From Hypomesus transpacificus (taxonomy: Eukaryota; Chordata; Actinopteri; Osmeriformes; Osmeridae): 64,000 nt of DNA. Within the stretch, counting starts at the first letter, position 1, and the number at the start of each line of letters is the position of its first letter. Below are positions 1-10,829 of the stretch, piece by piece. A program made the position numbers and the translations under genes. Below the pieces are notes generated by a model. The model worked only from the letters and a program-made list of their open reading frames with translations. It did not search any database and was not told the DNA's origin. The stretch covers positions 13,642,908-13,706,907 of the forward strand of contig NC_061061.1 in NCBI RefSeq assembly GCF_021917145.1, given 5' to 3'.

Positions 1-707
1 GTTTCTTTAGGTTCTAAACAAGAACATGTTAAGACAAAAAGATTACATAAAAAATGTGTCATTATTCTTGCATGATCACAAGTTCTCCGATAGACATTCT
101 TTAATGGTTCATTGATTCTGTGGCAAAAAGGGGCTTGATGAACAAGTTTGGCAGAATTATGCTGAGGGAGAACAGTTCCTGGTCAGAATCCGGTTTGAAT
201 TGCAGGAACATGGGCATGGCTTGTGTATCAACTGACACTGCACTGTGTCATATTACACTTCAGAAAGGAACACTTGATTGCACAATGACTGTGCATTGTA
301 GGCATCTACACTGCCTCAACTTTGACAGATTTGCAGAATCTCCATAATTGGGATATTTAAAATTACACATCCTGTAATCTGAAACAAAGCACTGTCTAGT
401 GTGTGCCCAGACAGTATAAGGTTCGGAAACACACTTCACAACTAACCAGGAAATACGGTTCTGTCTTTCTGTTTGCATATGGTGTGCCAAGTTGGTGTGT
501 CAATACCACTCAATGTTAGTCAAATTAAAATGTCAAGAGTTTGCTTTTTCAAGGAAAACACCAAGATGACATCATAAGGCTAATTTATAATGAATCTTGA
601 TCACTGACATTATTAATACATAGACATTACATTTACAATGACAAGAACATTTCAATATAATGAATAAATACCTCAACAGTGCAATGTTGGGTTGGGAGTA
701 GGAAAAG
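1..707. other. tspan13 3' UTR and downstream flank
   Basis: No coding exon was recognised on either strand. The right part should contain the tspan13 3' UTR, because the tspan13 stop codon is at 708-710 on the minus strand. I saw no clear AATAAA on the minus strand here, so the transcript end is not placed. The short open frames present have no family resemblance and are treated as chance. Confidence 0.5.
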
Positions 708-2258
708 TTACAGAAAAGCCCCGGGGTGTGATCGAGGATCCTTCAGATTCCTATATCTGTGGGTTAGACATAACCCCAAGACCTGAAATGAGATTTAAAA
801 ACAAAAATGTGCTGCTTAAGTGTTAAGTCTCACTGCAATGTGGCAATGTCTGATTTGTGTTATAGTATTTACTAACCTCTGTAAAACTGAAAAAAAGTCC
901 TATCCCACCCACAAATTGTAAAACGTCTTGAGCATGTTGCTGGATAATGTCACCACAGGGTTTGCAAGATTGGTTGTGGACACAGTCCTGTAGAGTAAGG
1001 CAGTAAAAGACAATGACAGTCTCAGAAATGCCTTGTTTACGATGGACTGTGCATCATGGTTGAGTTGTTATGGATTGTAGCAGTGTGTCTTACAGCAGCA
1101 CATGTTTCATTAACAGGGACGTTGGAGAAGCCACAGCAGTCCAGGTTCTTCTCTACATCTCTCTGAGTGGACACAGAGTTGTTCCATCCCACCTCCAGTA
1201 GGCGGTCCTGCAAATAGAGGAAATGGGGTCTTTAAGAAAAACTACATCCGGCAAGAAAGTAATGTAAAGGGAAGACATAAGCATCACCTACGATACAAAA
1301 TTGTGATTTGGGTACACAGCTCGAACAAAAGCTAACGTTGACTTCATGTGATTCCGCTTGACATGTGAGACAATTTACAGTGATGCAGAGTATGTTGCAA
1401 TGTACACAATCACTTAATGTCTAAATAGTAAATTATGAATATTAAAACCACATACCTGCTGGTCTTTATTAAGAGCTAGGCATGCCCCAGACACAGAGAA
1501 CTGTACAATGAACACCATGAACAAGATGATCATGTACTGTGTAGTCAAGGATGTTTACATAGGACTGACATCCTGAAGCACAAAGTCCACACAGTTTATA
1601 ATCCCATTTAAGATGTTTGTTGTGAATAAATGTCAGACATTATACATTATCCATGAACATTATCAGAATATAATATTGAAAGTGTAATTGTACATTTAAG
1701 GTAACAGTACAGACCTCCTCAATGTAATACCATCTGGTGACAAAGGATACAAAGAAGAGCAGGACCTGATGGTGCTTTAGGGCTCCACAGAGTCCTACAA
1801 AGGCGACCAGCAACAGGAAGGTACTTACGCCAATTACCCCTGCCACCACCTGAATACTAGACACTAGGCCAAACCATTTGCCCCATGCTGCCACTCCAAT
1901 CAGTAGCAGACTCACCAACTAGGGGGAACCAAAACGGTGAGCATAGTCAATATGTAAATAGTAATAAATGCATAACGTTGAATTGTATTTTAAAATAAAA
2001 ACAGCAAGTCAGACATTCAGGTCTGCGAAATTTACTGTAGTGTAGGATGAAATCTAAATATCGGATTCGTCGGACTTTCCAGACCAATCAGATTTGTCTT
2101 GCCTTTCTGTGTGAGCGGTGCCAAACAATTATTCTTCCAACTATTCTTCCAGATATTGAAACAATCCTTCAGATAAAAATGATTAGCCTACTTACAACAT
2201 ACAGTATATTGAGACCGCAGAGGGAATTCTTGATGCATACAAAACCACCACACACCAT
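708..2258 (-). CDS. tspan13: tetraspanin-13
   Basis: Six coding exons on the minus strand join in frame to 203 aa (human TSPAN13 is 204 aa): 2258-2196, 1918-1751, 1536-1456, 1207-1094, 987-877 and 782-708. All begin and end at codon boundaries. The protein starts MVCGGFVC, a near match to the human start. It has four hydrophobic segments (about residues 20-40, 45-70, 80-98 and 163-185). The large extracellular loop carries the tetraspanin CCG motif (exon 4) and further paired cysteines in exon 5. The tail ends HPGAFL. Tetraspanins organise membrane microdomains; mammalian TSPAN13 has been linked to modulation of voltage-gated calcium channels (family knowledge, not visible here). Splice donors are good except exon 2, which uses GTATCC. 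The gene is divergent from ankmy2. Confidence 0.93.
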
Positions 2259-2927
2259 TGTCTTCACTGCGACAAACAAAATGCCTTACACGTCAGACCA
2301 ATTGTCTTCAACTTAATGTTCTCAACAAACACAGCTGCAAGCAGCAACAGGTGTGTAGATCTACTTCAATAAGGAAATGGTTCGCACCCTGATTGGCTGA
2401 TCCGAATAGGAAATATTTATTTTGCGTATGCCTCATGATCCATACAATGCCATCCTCTCGTGGCCATATACTTAACTGTTCTAAAGGCGTTTAACTTTCA
2501 TCACACATTTTCTGAGGAGTTTGTGACTTTAATTCACTGAAGACCAGAATGATAAAACACTATTTCATAGTGACAAATTGACAAATAACTCCATGGACCT
2601 GTCAATAAATATGGAAAGAATAGGGGCGCTTGAGTGACGCTGACGGTGATATTTAATTACGTGTTTACAAATATTTTATTGTGAACGAATGTACACCCCT
2701 TTTGTTAAATGTTTGAACAAATATCGATTGAAATTAAATACATTGTTATTTATTCAAATGTCCACCCCTCTGTCACTTTACAAATGGTATAGTCCTCAAC
2801 TAAGCGTAAACGGTGGTTTAGCTGTAGCTTTTAGGCAACAGTATGGTAATCAAACGTGTCGTTTTGTGATTAAGTCGACAGTCGTTCTTATTTGTCTTCA
2901 GTCACTTATTGAAAGCGTATTACGAAA
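2259..2927. promoter_or_regulatory. Divergent tspan13/ankmy2 promoter interval
   Basis: These 669 bp separate the start codons of tspan13 (leftward) and ankmy2 (rightward), so both 5' UTRs and both promoters must lie here. An inverted CCAAT box (ATTGG, 2392-2396) is placed suitably for tspan13. No convincing TATA box was seen for either gene. Whether the promoter is truly bidirectional is inference from spacing alone. Confidence 0.5.
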
Positions 2928-5900
2928 ATGTCAGCTCCAAAGAAGGGAGATCTGTCTTCTACCGAGAAGGAATTATTCCAAGTTATTGCTGCAGGTGAGT
3001 ATCTACTGATCCTTCAGTGCTAGATTTCACATCCCATCCAGCTAGTACCGTTAGCCTTGCTAGCTAGCTATAGATAGCTATTATGCACATGTATAATTGG
3101 GTTTGTTGATTTAGGTATCCACTCAAAGTATAGGATCCACCGGAACAATCTAAATTGTCTACTTTGCGTATAATGAGTGATCATTACTAGCTATAAACAT
3201 GGACAAATTGCCACAATAGATTTAATATGTAGCTAGCTAGCTACTGTAGAAGGTAGCTCCAGCTAATCCATGGTTAGTGAACATGAAAACATGTTCACTA
3301 ACCATGAACATGATCAAAACTAGAATGTATGCTATTAATGTATTTTCTTTATAGGAAATGTTCAAGAAGCCTCGAGATTATTGGGGTCCAAGGATGTACG
3401 AGTCAATTGTTTGGATGAGGTAGTAACAATATAATTTCTTATTTTCGACTAGTTATACTAGTCGATATTTTTATATTAAGTATTCTATGGTTTGAAGATA
3501 TTTAGCTTCCAGCTAATGCTGGACATATCCAGCTTTAGAGGATAGAGTTCTTACGCCTATTCTGATTTAGATTTTTGGGACTCAATAAGAAAGCCATTTA
3601 GTCATTTTTTGAACTTAAACATGGAGTCACAGGTCTTAATGTGGAGGCTGTCACTTACTATCTTCTTGTATTTCATTCTCATAGAATGAATCTGTTGAGT
3701 GACATGCATTTCTAGCGTCTGACATCGAATTTCGTAAAGGGATTATAACTTTATGAATATGATCCATTATGCTTCAGTGTCCTTGAACTCCTGAATAATA
3801 GTAGCCTATGTATTTTTCTCTGCTATAGTATGGGATGACCCTCCTCATGCATGCTGCTTACAAAGGCAAAGCAGACATGTGCAAGCTGCTACTTCAACAT
3901 GGCGCTGACGTGAATTGCAATGAACATGAGCATGGCTACACAGCACTGATGTTTGCTGGACTGTCAGGTATTTAAGGGATAATGATCTGGTCAAGCAACC
4001 GAATTGGCCCATATTTTGAAGCATATGAATGTATTGTTTTCTTCCTCCTTTATTACTCAGGGAAGACTGACATCATATGGATGATGTTGGATGCAGGAGC
4101 AGAGACAGATGTGGTCAACTCTGTTGGAAGGACAGCTGCTCAGATGGCAGCATTTGTCGGTATGTGTGTAGCTTGCATGCTCCGCCTATATGACCATGTA
4201 TGCACCTTGTGTTCTGGCACAGGTAAGGAGATGGCATGAAGATCACAGGGTTTGTTGCCGTTTTTTCACTGGCAGGCTGAGTCGGATAAGGCAGAACACC
4301 TTTCGTTCATAGAGAACTGGTTTGCTTTGAAGAAAAGGTTCTCCCTGACTACCACAAATTCTCTGGCAGAACCTGGTTGCAGTCAGTTTGGTGTGTCATA
4401 GCCTTAATGCTATGATCCATTTAGAAAACTGACCAAAAATCTGGATATTAAATGAAATGGGACAAGCTATATAAAAAAGACGATGCTGATGATTTACACA
4501 CATCAGGATGTCAATGATAAACTGCTAAAACAGTTAAGTAATCAACGTTTTAATTAAGAATTGTTTTGTTTGTTCCTTTCCCAGGGCAGCATGACTGTGT
4601 GACAGTGATTAATAACTTCTTCTCCCGGGCGAGGCTAGATTACTACACCAAAGTCCAGGGTTTGGAAAAAGAACCTAAACTTCCTCACAAACTGGCAGGA
4701 CCCCTCCACAAGATTATCATGAGCACCAACCTCAGCCCTGTTAAGGTAACCATATCTAACTCACATGATAATGATTTAGAAAATATAACCCTCAAGTGCA
4801 ATATGATACTGTATAGTGCTGGCTATTTAATTGATCAGGTTAAAGATTCTCACTCCCTCTAGGTGTTTAAATAGCATCACATGACCCACCCTGATTACTG
4901 GTCCTCCCTCCCTTCTAGATGGTAATGTTGGTGAAAGAAAACCCGCTGCTCCAAGAAGTGGAGGCTCTTGAGAAGTGTCGGCGGGTGATGGAACTCATCT
5001 GTGAGAAGTGTGTCAAGCAGCAGGACATGAATGAGGTTTTGGCCATGAAGATGCACTTTGTGAGCTGCGTGCTCAGCAAGTGCGGCTCCTTCCTCAAGGA
5101 CCGTGACGACAAGCTAGAGGGACTAATCAAAAGGTATGTTGTTGGTTGTTGTATGTCGGTATGTTTCTACATTAAGTGAACACAATTGTATACGTGAACC
5201 ATTTTGTTTTCTATTCCTAGCTTATTAAAAGGTCGGGAGAGTGATGGCTTCCCAGTGTTCCAGGAAAAGTTTGTTCGAGAATGTATCCGCAAGTTCCCCT
5301 ACTGTGACGCCACTCTGCTGCAGCAGCTGGTCCGAAGTATTGCTCCAGTGGAGATAGTGAGTGGAGCTTCCTTTCTAAAACACTCAAACTGAAGGGAAAG
5401 CAATAAAGCTGGAGTTAAGCTCCCTCTTAAATCAAACATCTACACCAGCCTTTCTCAACCCTGGTCCTCAGGGACCCCCTGCTCTGCAGATGTAAGACGT
5501 TTCCCTCTTCCAACACACCTGATTCAAATGAATGAGTCGATATTAGGCTTCTGCTGACCTTGATAACGACTCATTCATTTGAATCAGGCGTCTGGGAGCA
5601 GGGAAACATCTAAAACATGCAGGGCAGGGGGTCCTAGAGGATCAGGGCTGAGAGGCTGATGTACACCTTTTTAAGTTATTTTTAGGATTTCTCTTTGGAG
5701 AAGAAAAAACATTTTTACATTCAACCATTCTTATTTATAACATCTGTCCCTCTCCTCCACAGGGCAATGACCCAACAGCTATATCAGTCCTGACCCAAGC
5801 CATCACAGGACAGGTTGGATTCATGGATGCAGAATTCTGCACTACCTGTGGAGAGAAAGGTGCTGAGAAGAGATGCTCCATCTGCAAAATGGTAGTTACC

Positions 5901-6559
5901 ATCACTATGCAATAATTGTATTTTGAGGTTATTTGAGGTCCAGTTTCTTTAAACCGGCATGCTTTTGGTGATTCAATAGGTGATATACTGTGATCAAGCC
6001 TGTCAGAAAATGCACTGGTTCACCCATAAGAAGGTTTGTAAGAAGCTCCAGGAGCAAAGAGAGAAGCATGAGGAAGAGTCAGCCAAGCGAATTGAGCAAC
6101 GCAGCAAAGGTATTGAAAATGGCAATCTTTGGTTAACATAAGAAATATATTGTACATGCAGTACTGTGCAAAAGCATTTGTCACAATTATTATTAACTTA
6201 AAGTTTGAAAAGTTAAGCAAAAATGCATTTATTTTGAAATAAAACAAAATACACTAGACAATATTCATGTAAAAACTCTTGGGTGCCTAAGACTTCTGCA
6301 CAGTGCTGTATAATACCTGTTTGTACGTGTGACATTACAACATTATGCTTGCCTTCAGCTGGCCCATTTATACTATCTACTTAATCAGCGTTGGAACTTC
6401 AGAACTTTGTTACCATTGGTGCGTACTATCATCAATCTTAAATCATGCTGTTGTATTTTTTCAGAGGACAGTGAAGCTGTGGAAGATGCCACAGGATCCA
6501 TGCAGGAACTTTCAGTGGAGCCTGATAATGAAGAGTCCTCCTCAGACCCCCAGCTTTGA
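2928..6559 (+). CDS. ankmy2: ankyrin repeat and MYND domain-containing protein 2
   Basis: Ten coding exons join in frame to 411 aa (human about 441 aa): 2928-2994, 3355-3419, 3829-3967, 4061-4159, 4585-4745, 4919-5133, 5221-5356, 5763-5891, 5980-6109 and 6465-6559. Ankyrin repeats run from about residue 45 to 145 (YGMTLLMHAAYKGK, HGYTALMFAGLSGK, VGRTAAQMAAFVGQ). The MYND zinc finger shows all eight expected ligands: C320, C323, C332, C335, C341, C345, H353 and C357. The acidic C-terminal tail is poorly conserved and shorter than in mammals. ANKMY2 is known to act with FKBP38 and to help adenylyl cyclases reach cilia, affecting Hedgehog signalling (literature). Introns 7 and 9 carry MITE-like inserts. 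The start codon is the first ATG that extends the conserved N-terminus. Confidence 0.95.
3269..3306. repeat. Perfect 17-bp inverted repeat, AAAA loop
   Basis: Left arm CATGGTTAGTGAACATG (3269-3285) and its exact reverse complement (3290-3306) are separated by AAAA. It lies in ankmy2 intron 1, about 50 bp before exon 2, so in pre-mRNA it could fold next to the branch-point region. It is flanked by TAGC-rich simple sequence. Confidence 0.9.
5438..5666. mobile_element. hAT-like MITE in ankmy2 intron 7
   Basis: A 213-bp fold-back element (5446-5658) starts CAGCCTTTCTCAACCCTG and ends with the near reverse complement. It is bounded by 8-bp direct repeats ATCTACAC and ATGTACAC (one mismatch). The terminal CAG and the 8-bp target duplication fit the hAT superfamily. 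The two halves are complementary over most of their length, including a central pair around ATTCAAATGAATGAGTCG. No transposase is encoded. Confidence 0.75.
6157..6310. mobile_element. Short TIR element (MITE-like) in ankmy2 intron 9
   Basis: About 150 bp with imperfect inverted ends: CAGTACTGTGCAAAAGCATT on the left and, reading the minus strand, CAGCACTGTGCAGAAGTCTT on the right. The interior is AT-rich and non-coding. The ends resemble a type common in fish genomes. A TA target duplication is possible only at the right end, so the superfamily is unresolved. Confidence 0.6.
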
Positions 6560-7470
6560 GGCCACCACGTTCAGCTCTGAGGCCACCACAGCCAGCTCCG
6601 AACTAGAGGATGTCACCTACAGAAACACAATGCCTATACCCAGATATCCCATACTCCAGTTAATGCCATGTTGATCTCAGAGGGAGGACTGTTTTGAAGA
6701 CCTATTTAGCACACCTGAAGAAACAGTTCAAGCAAAGTCAAAAACCTCTGGTCTCATCAGAGTGATGAATCCCTTATTTAACCAATATTTGACATTGTCA
6801 CCAAAGCAACACAACATTATTGGCACAAGAAGACGGGTTGTGGAGTTTCTACTTTTTTATTGAATACTGTTTGATGTGAAATATCTATTTAGAATATGAT
6901 TGTGTAAGCTAAATGGATTTTTGTAGCTACAAAATGGAAAGCGTTTTAAGCAAGGAGTGGAAAAACATAGTGTATTTAATTTATATGTTGTCTACAAAGT
7001 ACAATTATGCCTTAAGATGCTTTAGCTGGTATGTTATGAATACCTATTCTGCATACCAATACATCCAGATTAGAGCTCATATTTCTGTAGTAAAGTAGCA
7101 TAAAGTATAATGTTTTGACCAAGACATCCTCGTAATACATTAGCAAGCCCTCCTACTCACTGGGCTTTGTTACAGATGTGTTTAATCACTTAAATAAACA
7201 ATAACCTCATAACCCTGTATTGTTTAGTGTTCTTTTGATTTTAGTGTGCTATATTTTTTTCACCTAAGTGTATATTTGCCTATGTGGTAATCATGATCAT
7301 ACACATTTAACAACCAAAAAATGAAGATAAAAAAACTACTGATTCATTTAATCACTTAAATTACCAGAATATTTCATATGTGGATTCAGAATGTCTTATA
7401 CATTCCTAATTACTGGATGGAAGTCGCATAGTATAGTTGATAAATAATATGAAACAGGTACAGATATGGA
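6560..7470 (+). other. ankmy2 3' UTR and ankmy2/lrrc72 convergent interval
   Basis: ankmy2 and lrrc72 converge here. A canonical AATAAA at 7193-7198 on the plus strand is the likely ankmy2 polyadenylation signal, giving a 3' UTR of about 650 bp. No coding exon was found. The lrrc72 end on the minus strand has only weak ATTAAA-type candidates. Confidence 0.6.
7193..7198 (+). other. Poly(A) signal AATAAA, ankmy2
   Basis: Canonical hexamer 634 bp after the ankmy2 stop codon, followed by TG/T-rich sequence at about 7216-7260 as expected downstream of a cleavage site. Confidence 0.55.
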
Positions 7471-9240
7471 TCATCTGAATGTTATTTTGAGGATGTTGGG
7501 AATATGTGGCTGGGTACAATCTCCTAGTTGGCTCTGCTGGGCAGTAGGGAAGGACCTCCAGTCCACAGATGAGAATTGCATGACGGACCTCTGCATGGCT
7601 CTTCGCACACTGGGGTCTGCGATGTCATCAAATGGGCATTTCAGCCTGAGAAAAATATCAGTACACTGCAATTTTACAGATGTCACATGTTGAGTTTGTA
7701 AATTTATTAAATCACATTCTTTGGGGAAATTGTGTTGGCCTGCATGGTGTCTAGTCTCTCACCTGTTGATATGTCTTGTCAAAACATCCGATCCTGCAAA
7801 TGAAAGTCCAATTATGAAAAGTGTGATATAATTTACAAATGTTTGAACAAAGAAAAAGACAGCACACTGAGTAAAACCTTTGAGTTGAAATCCATTAACA
7901 TGACTTCCTGTCTCTTTTGCAGCTGGAGTGTGTATGCGTCTGCCAAAGGCCAAAGACTGGAGGACACGATATTGCTCTGTGTTGAACAACTGAAATGACG
8001 TATTTCTCTCTTCTTGCTTAACAACTTTGGGGAAAGAAAGGTTAATACACTGAAATGCACAATGGCTGTGGTATATTAGTAAGACTTGTTGCATGTAAAA
8101 TATATGCCAAAGTACCAAAAACACTACTTTAAAAACATATATTTTTGTGTTCCTTTTTGAATAACAAATATTTTTGTTCAGGTAAGAGGTGCAGACTTGT
8201 GCTCTGTATTAACTGCATTACATTGTAATAAGTGACCAGTGTAAGTTTTTATAGAAAATGTATAGATATTTGTTAGCATAGGCTACCTCTTCGATCAAGT
8301 ATTTGCACAGATGGCAAGTGATGGAGGACATATTGACGATATTCAGGCTCTTGTGCAAAAGGATTCAGGAAAAAAGCTGCAAAACAACTTTAATGTTATT
8401 ATTAAATTTTTACAAGAACTGTAAAATCTATGCATTTACATTTATTTGTGCCTGAATTAACAATAGTGACATTACAAAATATAATTCTAATGTGTGTATA
8501 TATATATTCACTTTGGCCATTGATTTCAATTAATCTTCATATGTCATATGTTCTACTTACTAACAGTATGAAGATGATGTATGTTCCTCAGCTCTGCCAC
8601 TGTCTCATCTAGCCTTTTCATCTGGTTGATGTGTAAAAGGAGAACTCTTAGACAGGCTAGATGATTCATGGCCCCTGTTAAAGTGACAGATTGTAAATAA
8701 ATACTAAAAGATGAGCAGGCTATTTGCACAAAGTACATTTGTACCCCACACTCCACAATGATTACCTGAAATGGATGTTATGTTATTATTTTGTAGGTAC
8801 AGTTCTGTCAAGCAACAGTTGAGACCCTTGTAGCGTATATCCTTGATCTGAAAGGATGGAATATATCGTTGATGTATATTCCTTTTGTAATGTGACTTTT
8901 ATTAAGAAAGCATGACCTATAATAATCAATTAGTGCAGACTGGGTGTAATACTACCTTGTTGTTGTTCAGCCATAAACATGTCAAAGTTTGAAATCTTGA
9001 TAAGTCAGGGATATATGTGAGCCCTCTGTTAAGCAGAAAAGTTGCTTTTACACTTATATTCTTACAATATAATACATGTATTAACAAAACTGTATTTCAG
9101 AAGTCTACATTTAGTGAGCTACAGCTTCAGATTTAGAGGCTTTTATAAATCGCTCTATAGGCCTACCTTTTGGCGAGATAAAGTTCACATACATGTCGAT
9201 CTCTCTTGATTCCATACATATGGAGGGCTTTCTCGATAAC
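7471..9240 (-). CDS. lrrc72: leucine-rich repeat-containing protein 72 (5' end missing)
   Basis: Eight minus-strand exons join in frame to 260 aa plus stop: 9240-9167, 9025-8956, 8847-8766, 8674-8561, 8376-8287, 8024-7878, 7793-7763 and 7645-7471. The start has IKRD followed by ELYLAKRGLTYIPDL, matching the LRRC72 N-terminal repeat. LRR cores follow (LTCLWLNNNK, LTELYLQNNN, LRVLLLHINQ) and then an LRR-cap-like segment YVLHHLPSVQILDRR. The C-terminus RRAMQRSVMQFSSVDW also fits LRRC72. The family is about 287 aa, so roughly 10-25 N-terminal residues should lie in an upstream exon beyond 9240 that I could not identify. An in-frame ATG at codon 8 of the first supported exon is an alternative start. 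Function is unknown; LRR proteins of this kind usually bind other proteins. Confidence 0.85.
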
Positions 9241-9800
9241 CTGTAAAAGAAAATAAAGTTTCTAAAAAAAGTGAAATCAAATGAAATCAAATGATATTGA
9301 AATTTCTTATGAATTTGATCGAAAAATGCACTCCCTCACACATGTCCATCGTCACCTGATAGCCAGATCCGCTTGCGCGCTTGTTGCCAGGATAACACCT
9401 GTAGCTATGCTTTTTTTGTTTCACAACAGACACAAATCTGTAGCCTGTAATTCTTTAGTTGAATCAAGTTGTTTTCTTTTTTCTCCGGAAAGGATAGAGA
9501 GCATCTAATGAATGGCCGTGTCCAGAAGACCGACATTTTGTCCAGATAGCCTATAAAGCTCTGGAAAAGTTAATACCACAGCACCTTTTTCTTTTTCTCC
9601 TCACCATTTTTGAGTGAGGAACAGAAGGGTTCAACTTGAAGTGGTCTCTTAAGGTAGCCTAGGCTACTCTTAATTTTAAACGAAATGTATAAATGGGATG
9701 TGAGTTACAATACCTACATTCGATGCGTTTGGGACATGATTTGTTATTCTTAAAATAATACAAACAAAATCCATTAGACTAACTGGCGGTGGATGGTTTG

Positions 9801-9815
9801 TCACTAGATGGCGTG
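9801..9815 (+). promoter_or_regulatory. CTCF-like motif
   Basis: TCACTAGATGGCGTG resembles the vertebrate CTCF core (CCASYAGRKGGC) in plus orientation, with a mismatch at the first C. Found by eye; occupancy is unknown. Confidence 0.35.
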
Positions 9816-10045
9816 CAGTGACAGTGCAGTCCGGCAGTATAAAACTGGATTTTGGGGTGTCCATTACTTTTCATCAAGATGAAGTAAAGGGTTTCATATA
9901 TTTCAAGTGAAATCATTGACATATATTTTAGTTTATCTTTAGGATAATAAAGGTTTTGTTTAAAATTTGTCCAGGGTAGAGACCAATGGGCATTAGCTCA
10001 CAAACTCTCATTACATCAACGAATAGGCCTATCCTTTGGAAGACT

Positions 10046-10089
10046 TTTGGGATATATTTACAAATCTGGGTTTGTAAATATATCCCAAA
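10046..10089. repeat. Perfect 19-bp inverted repeat, 6-nt loop
   Basis: TTTGGGATATATTTACAAA at 10046-10064 is followed by TCTGGG and the exact reverse complement at 10071-10089. The AT-rich hairpin lies about 740 bp upstream of the sostdc1 start codon. Confidence 0.9.
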
Positions 10090-10339
10090 TATAGTGTCAA
10101 ATATAGACATTGATCCTATCACCCCAACCTGGCCATAATGTGTAGCCTATGTGGGTGAAGAACAGGTCAGAATATTAGAGAATGTGCAGGACGTTTGCAG
10201 GACCAACCACTTCAAAACGAAATAAACAGAATAAATCTCGAGTAAAAGTGGCCTATTAATTCAATGTTGTCACTAGTTAGACATCAATCCTTTTGATAAT
10301 AAAATAACAATTTATACAGGTCCGTAATCCTAATATATA

Positions 10340-10545
10340 TGGGGGGGGACACATCCCACAGAAATATAAATAAAATGTAAATGTGCTACACTACGACAGG
10401 CAACCACGCACGCTGTCCGAAATTATCATAAAAATAAAATACAAATTAATTAATACAAAAAAAGGTTTTCAGGGGGGGACCCTCAGACTCCCAAGCAGAT
10501 TTCGTCCCCCCCAATGTTGACTCCATGGCTACGGCCTTGAATTTG
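10340..10545. repeat. Probable dispersed-repeat remnant
   Basis: AT-rich sequence bracketed by G-runs (GGGGGGGGA near 10340, AGGGGGGGACCC near 10477) ends in TTCGTCCCCCCCAATGTTGA-like sequence around 10500. The wording resembles a family I associate with fish genomes, but I cannot name it. Low confidence. Confidence 0.3.
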
Positions 10546-10722
10546 TAACAATCTCATTTAGGGAACAGAGGCAGGTCCCTCCAGATGTTGACGTTGGCTC
10601 GTGCGCACTTTTAGCCTCCTGAGCAAACTATGGGTGTGGTTGCCCATTCAGTTACGCCCATGCTTAACCAACAGACGCCAAAGTCATGCACCTGAGCGGC
10701 TGCCAAAACAAGAAGGCTTGGC

Positions 10723-10730
10723 TATATAAA
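10723..10730 (+). promoter_or_regulatory. TATA box of sostdc1
   Basis: TATATAAA lies 100 bp upstream of the sostdc1 ATG in a context GGC-TATATAAA-CC. A start site about 25-30 bp downstream (around 10755) would leave a 5' UTR of about 75 nt. A TATA box fits the tightly regulated expression known for SOSTDC1. Confidence 0.7.
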
Positions 10731-10829
10731 CCAGTCATGATAAGGTGACATAGTGTCTCCTTAGAAGAAATTTGATAATTATTAGTTTACTCGCCACAGA
10801 TCAACTTGTTCCAGATATTCCTAGCAAAC

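Larger units (their letters stand above)
9241..10829. other. lrrc72/sostdc1 divergent interval
   Basis: This contains the unresolved lrrc72 first exon, sostdc1 upstream sequence and the sostdc1 5' UTR. Items recognised are a CTCF-like motif at 9801-9815, a 19-bp hairpin at 10046-10089, a probable repeat remnant at about 10340-10545 and the sostdc1 TATA box at 10723-10730. GC-richer sequence at 10600-10680 holds GGGTGTGG and ACGCCC boxes of the Sp/KLF type. No other coding exon was seen. Confidence 0.6.

Noticed and set aside
9281-9530. Candidate first exons for lrrc72 (for example a minus-strand ATG near 9530)
   Set aside because: The open frame is followed by donors in the wrong phase, and its peptide does not resemble the LRRC72 N-terminus.
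10806-10829. Upstream in-frame extension of sostdc1 beginning with TTG
   Set aside because: The first real ATG is at 10830 and gives a proper signal peptide; the extension has no ATG.
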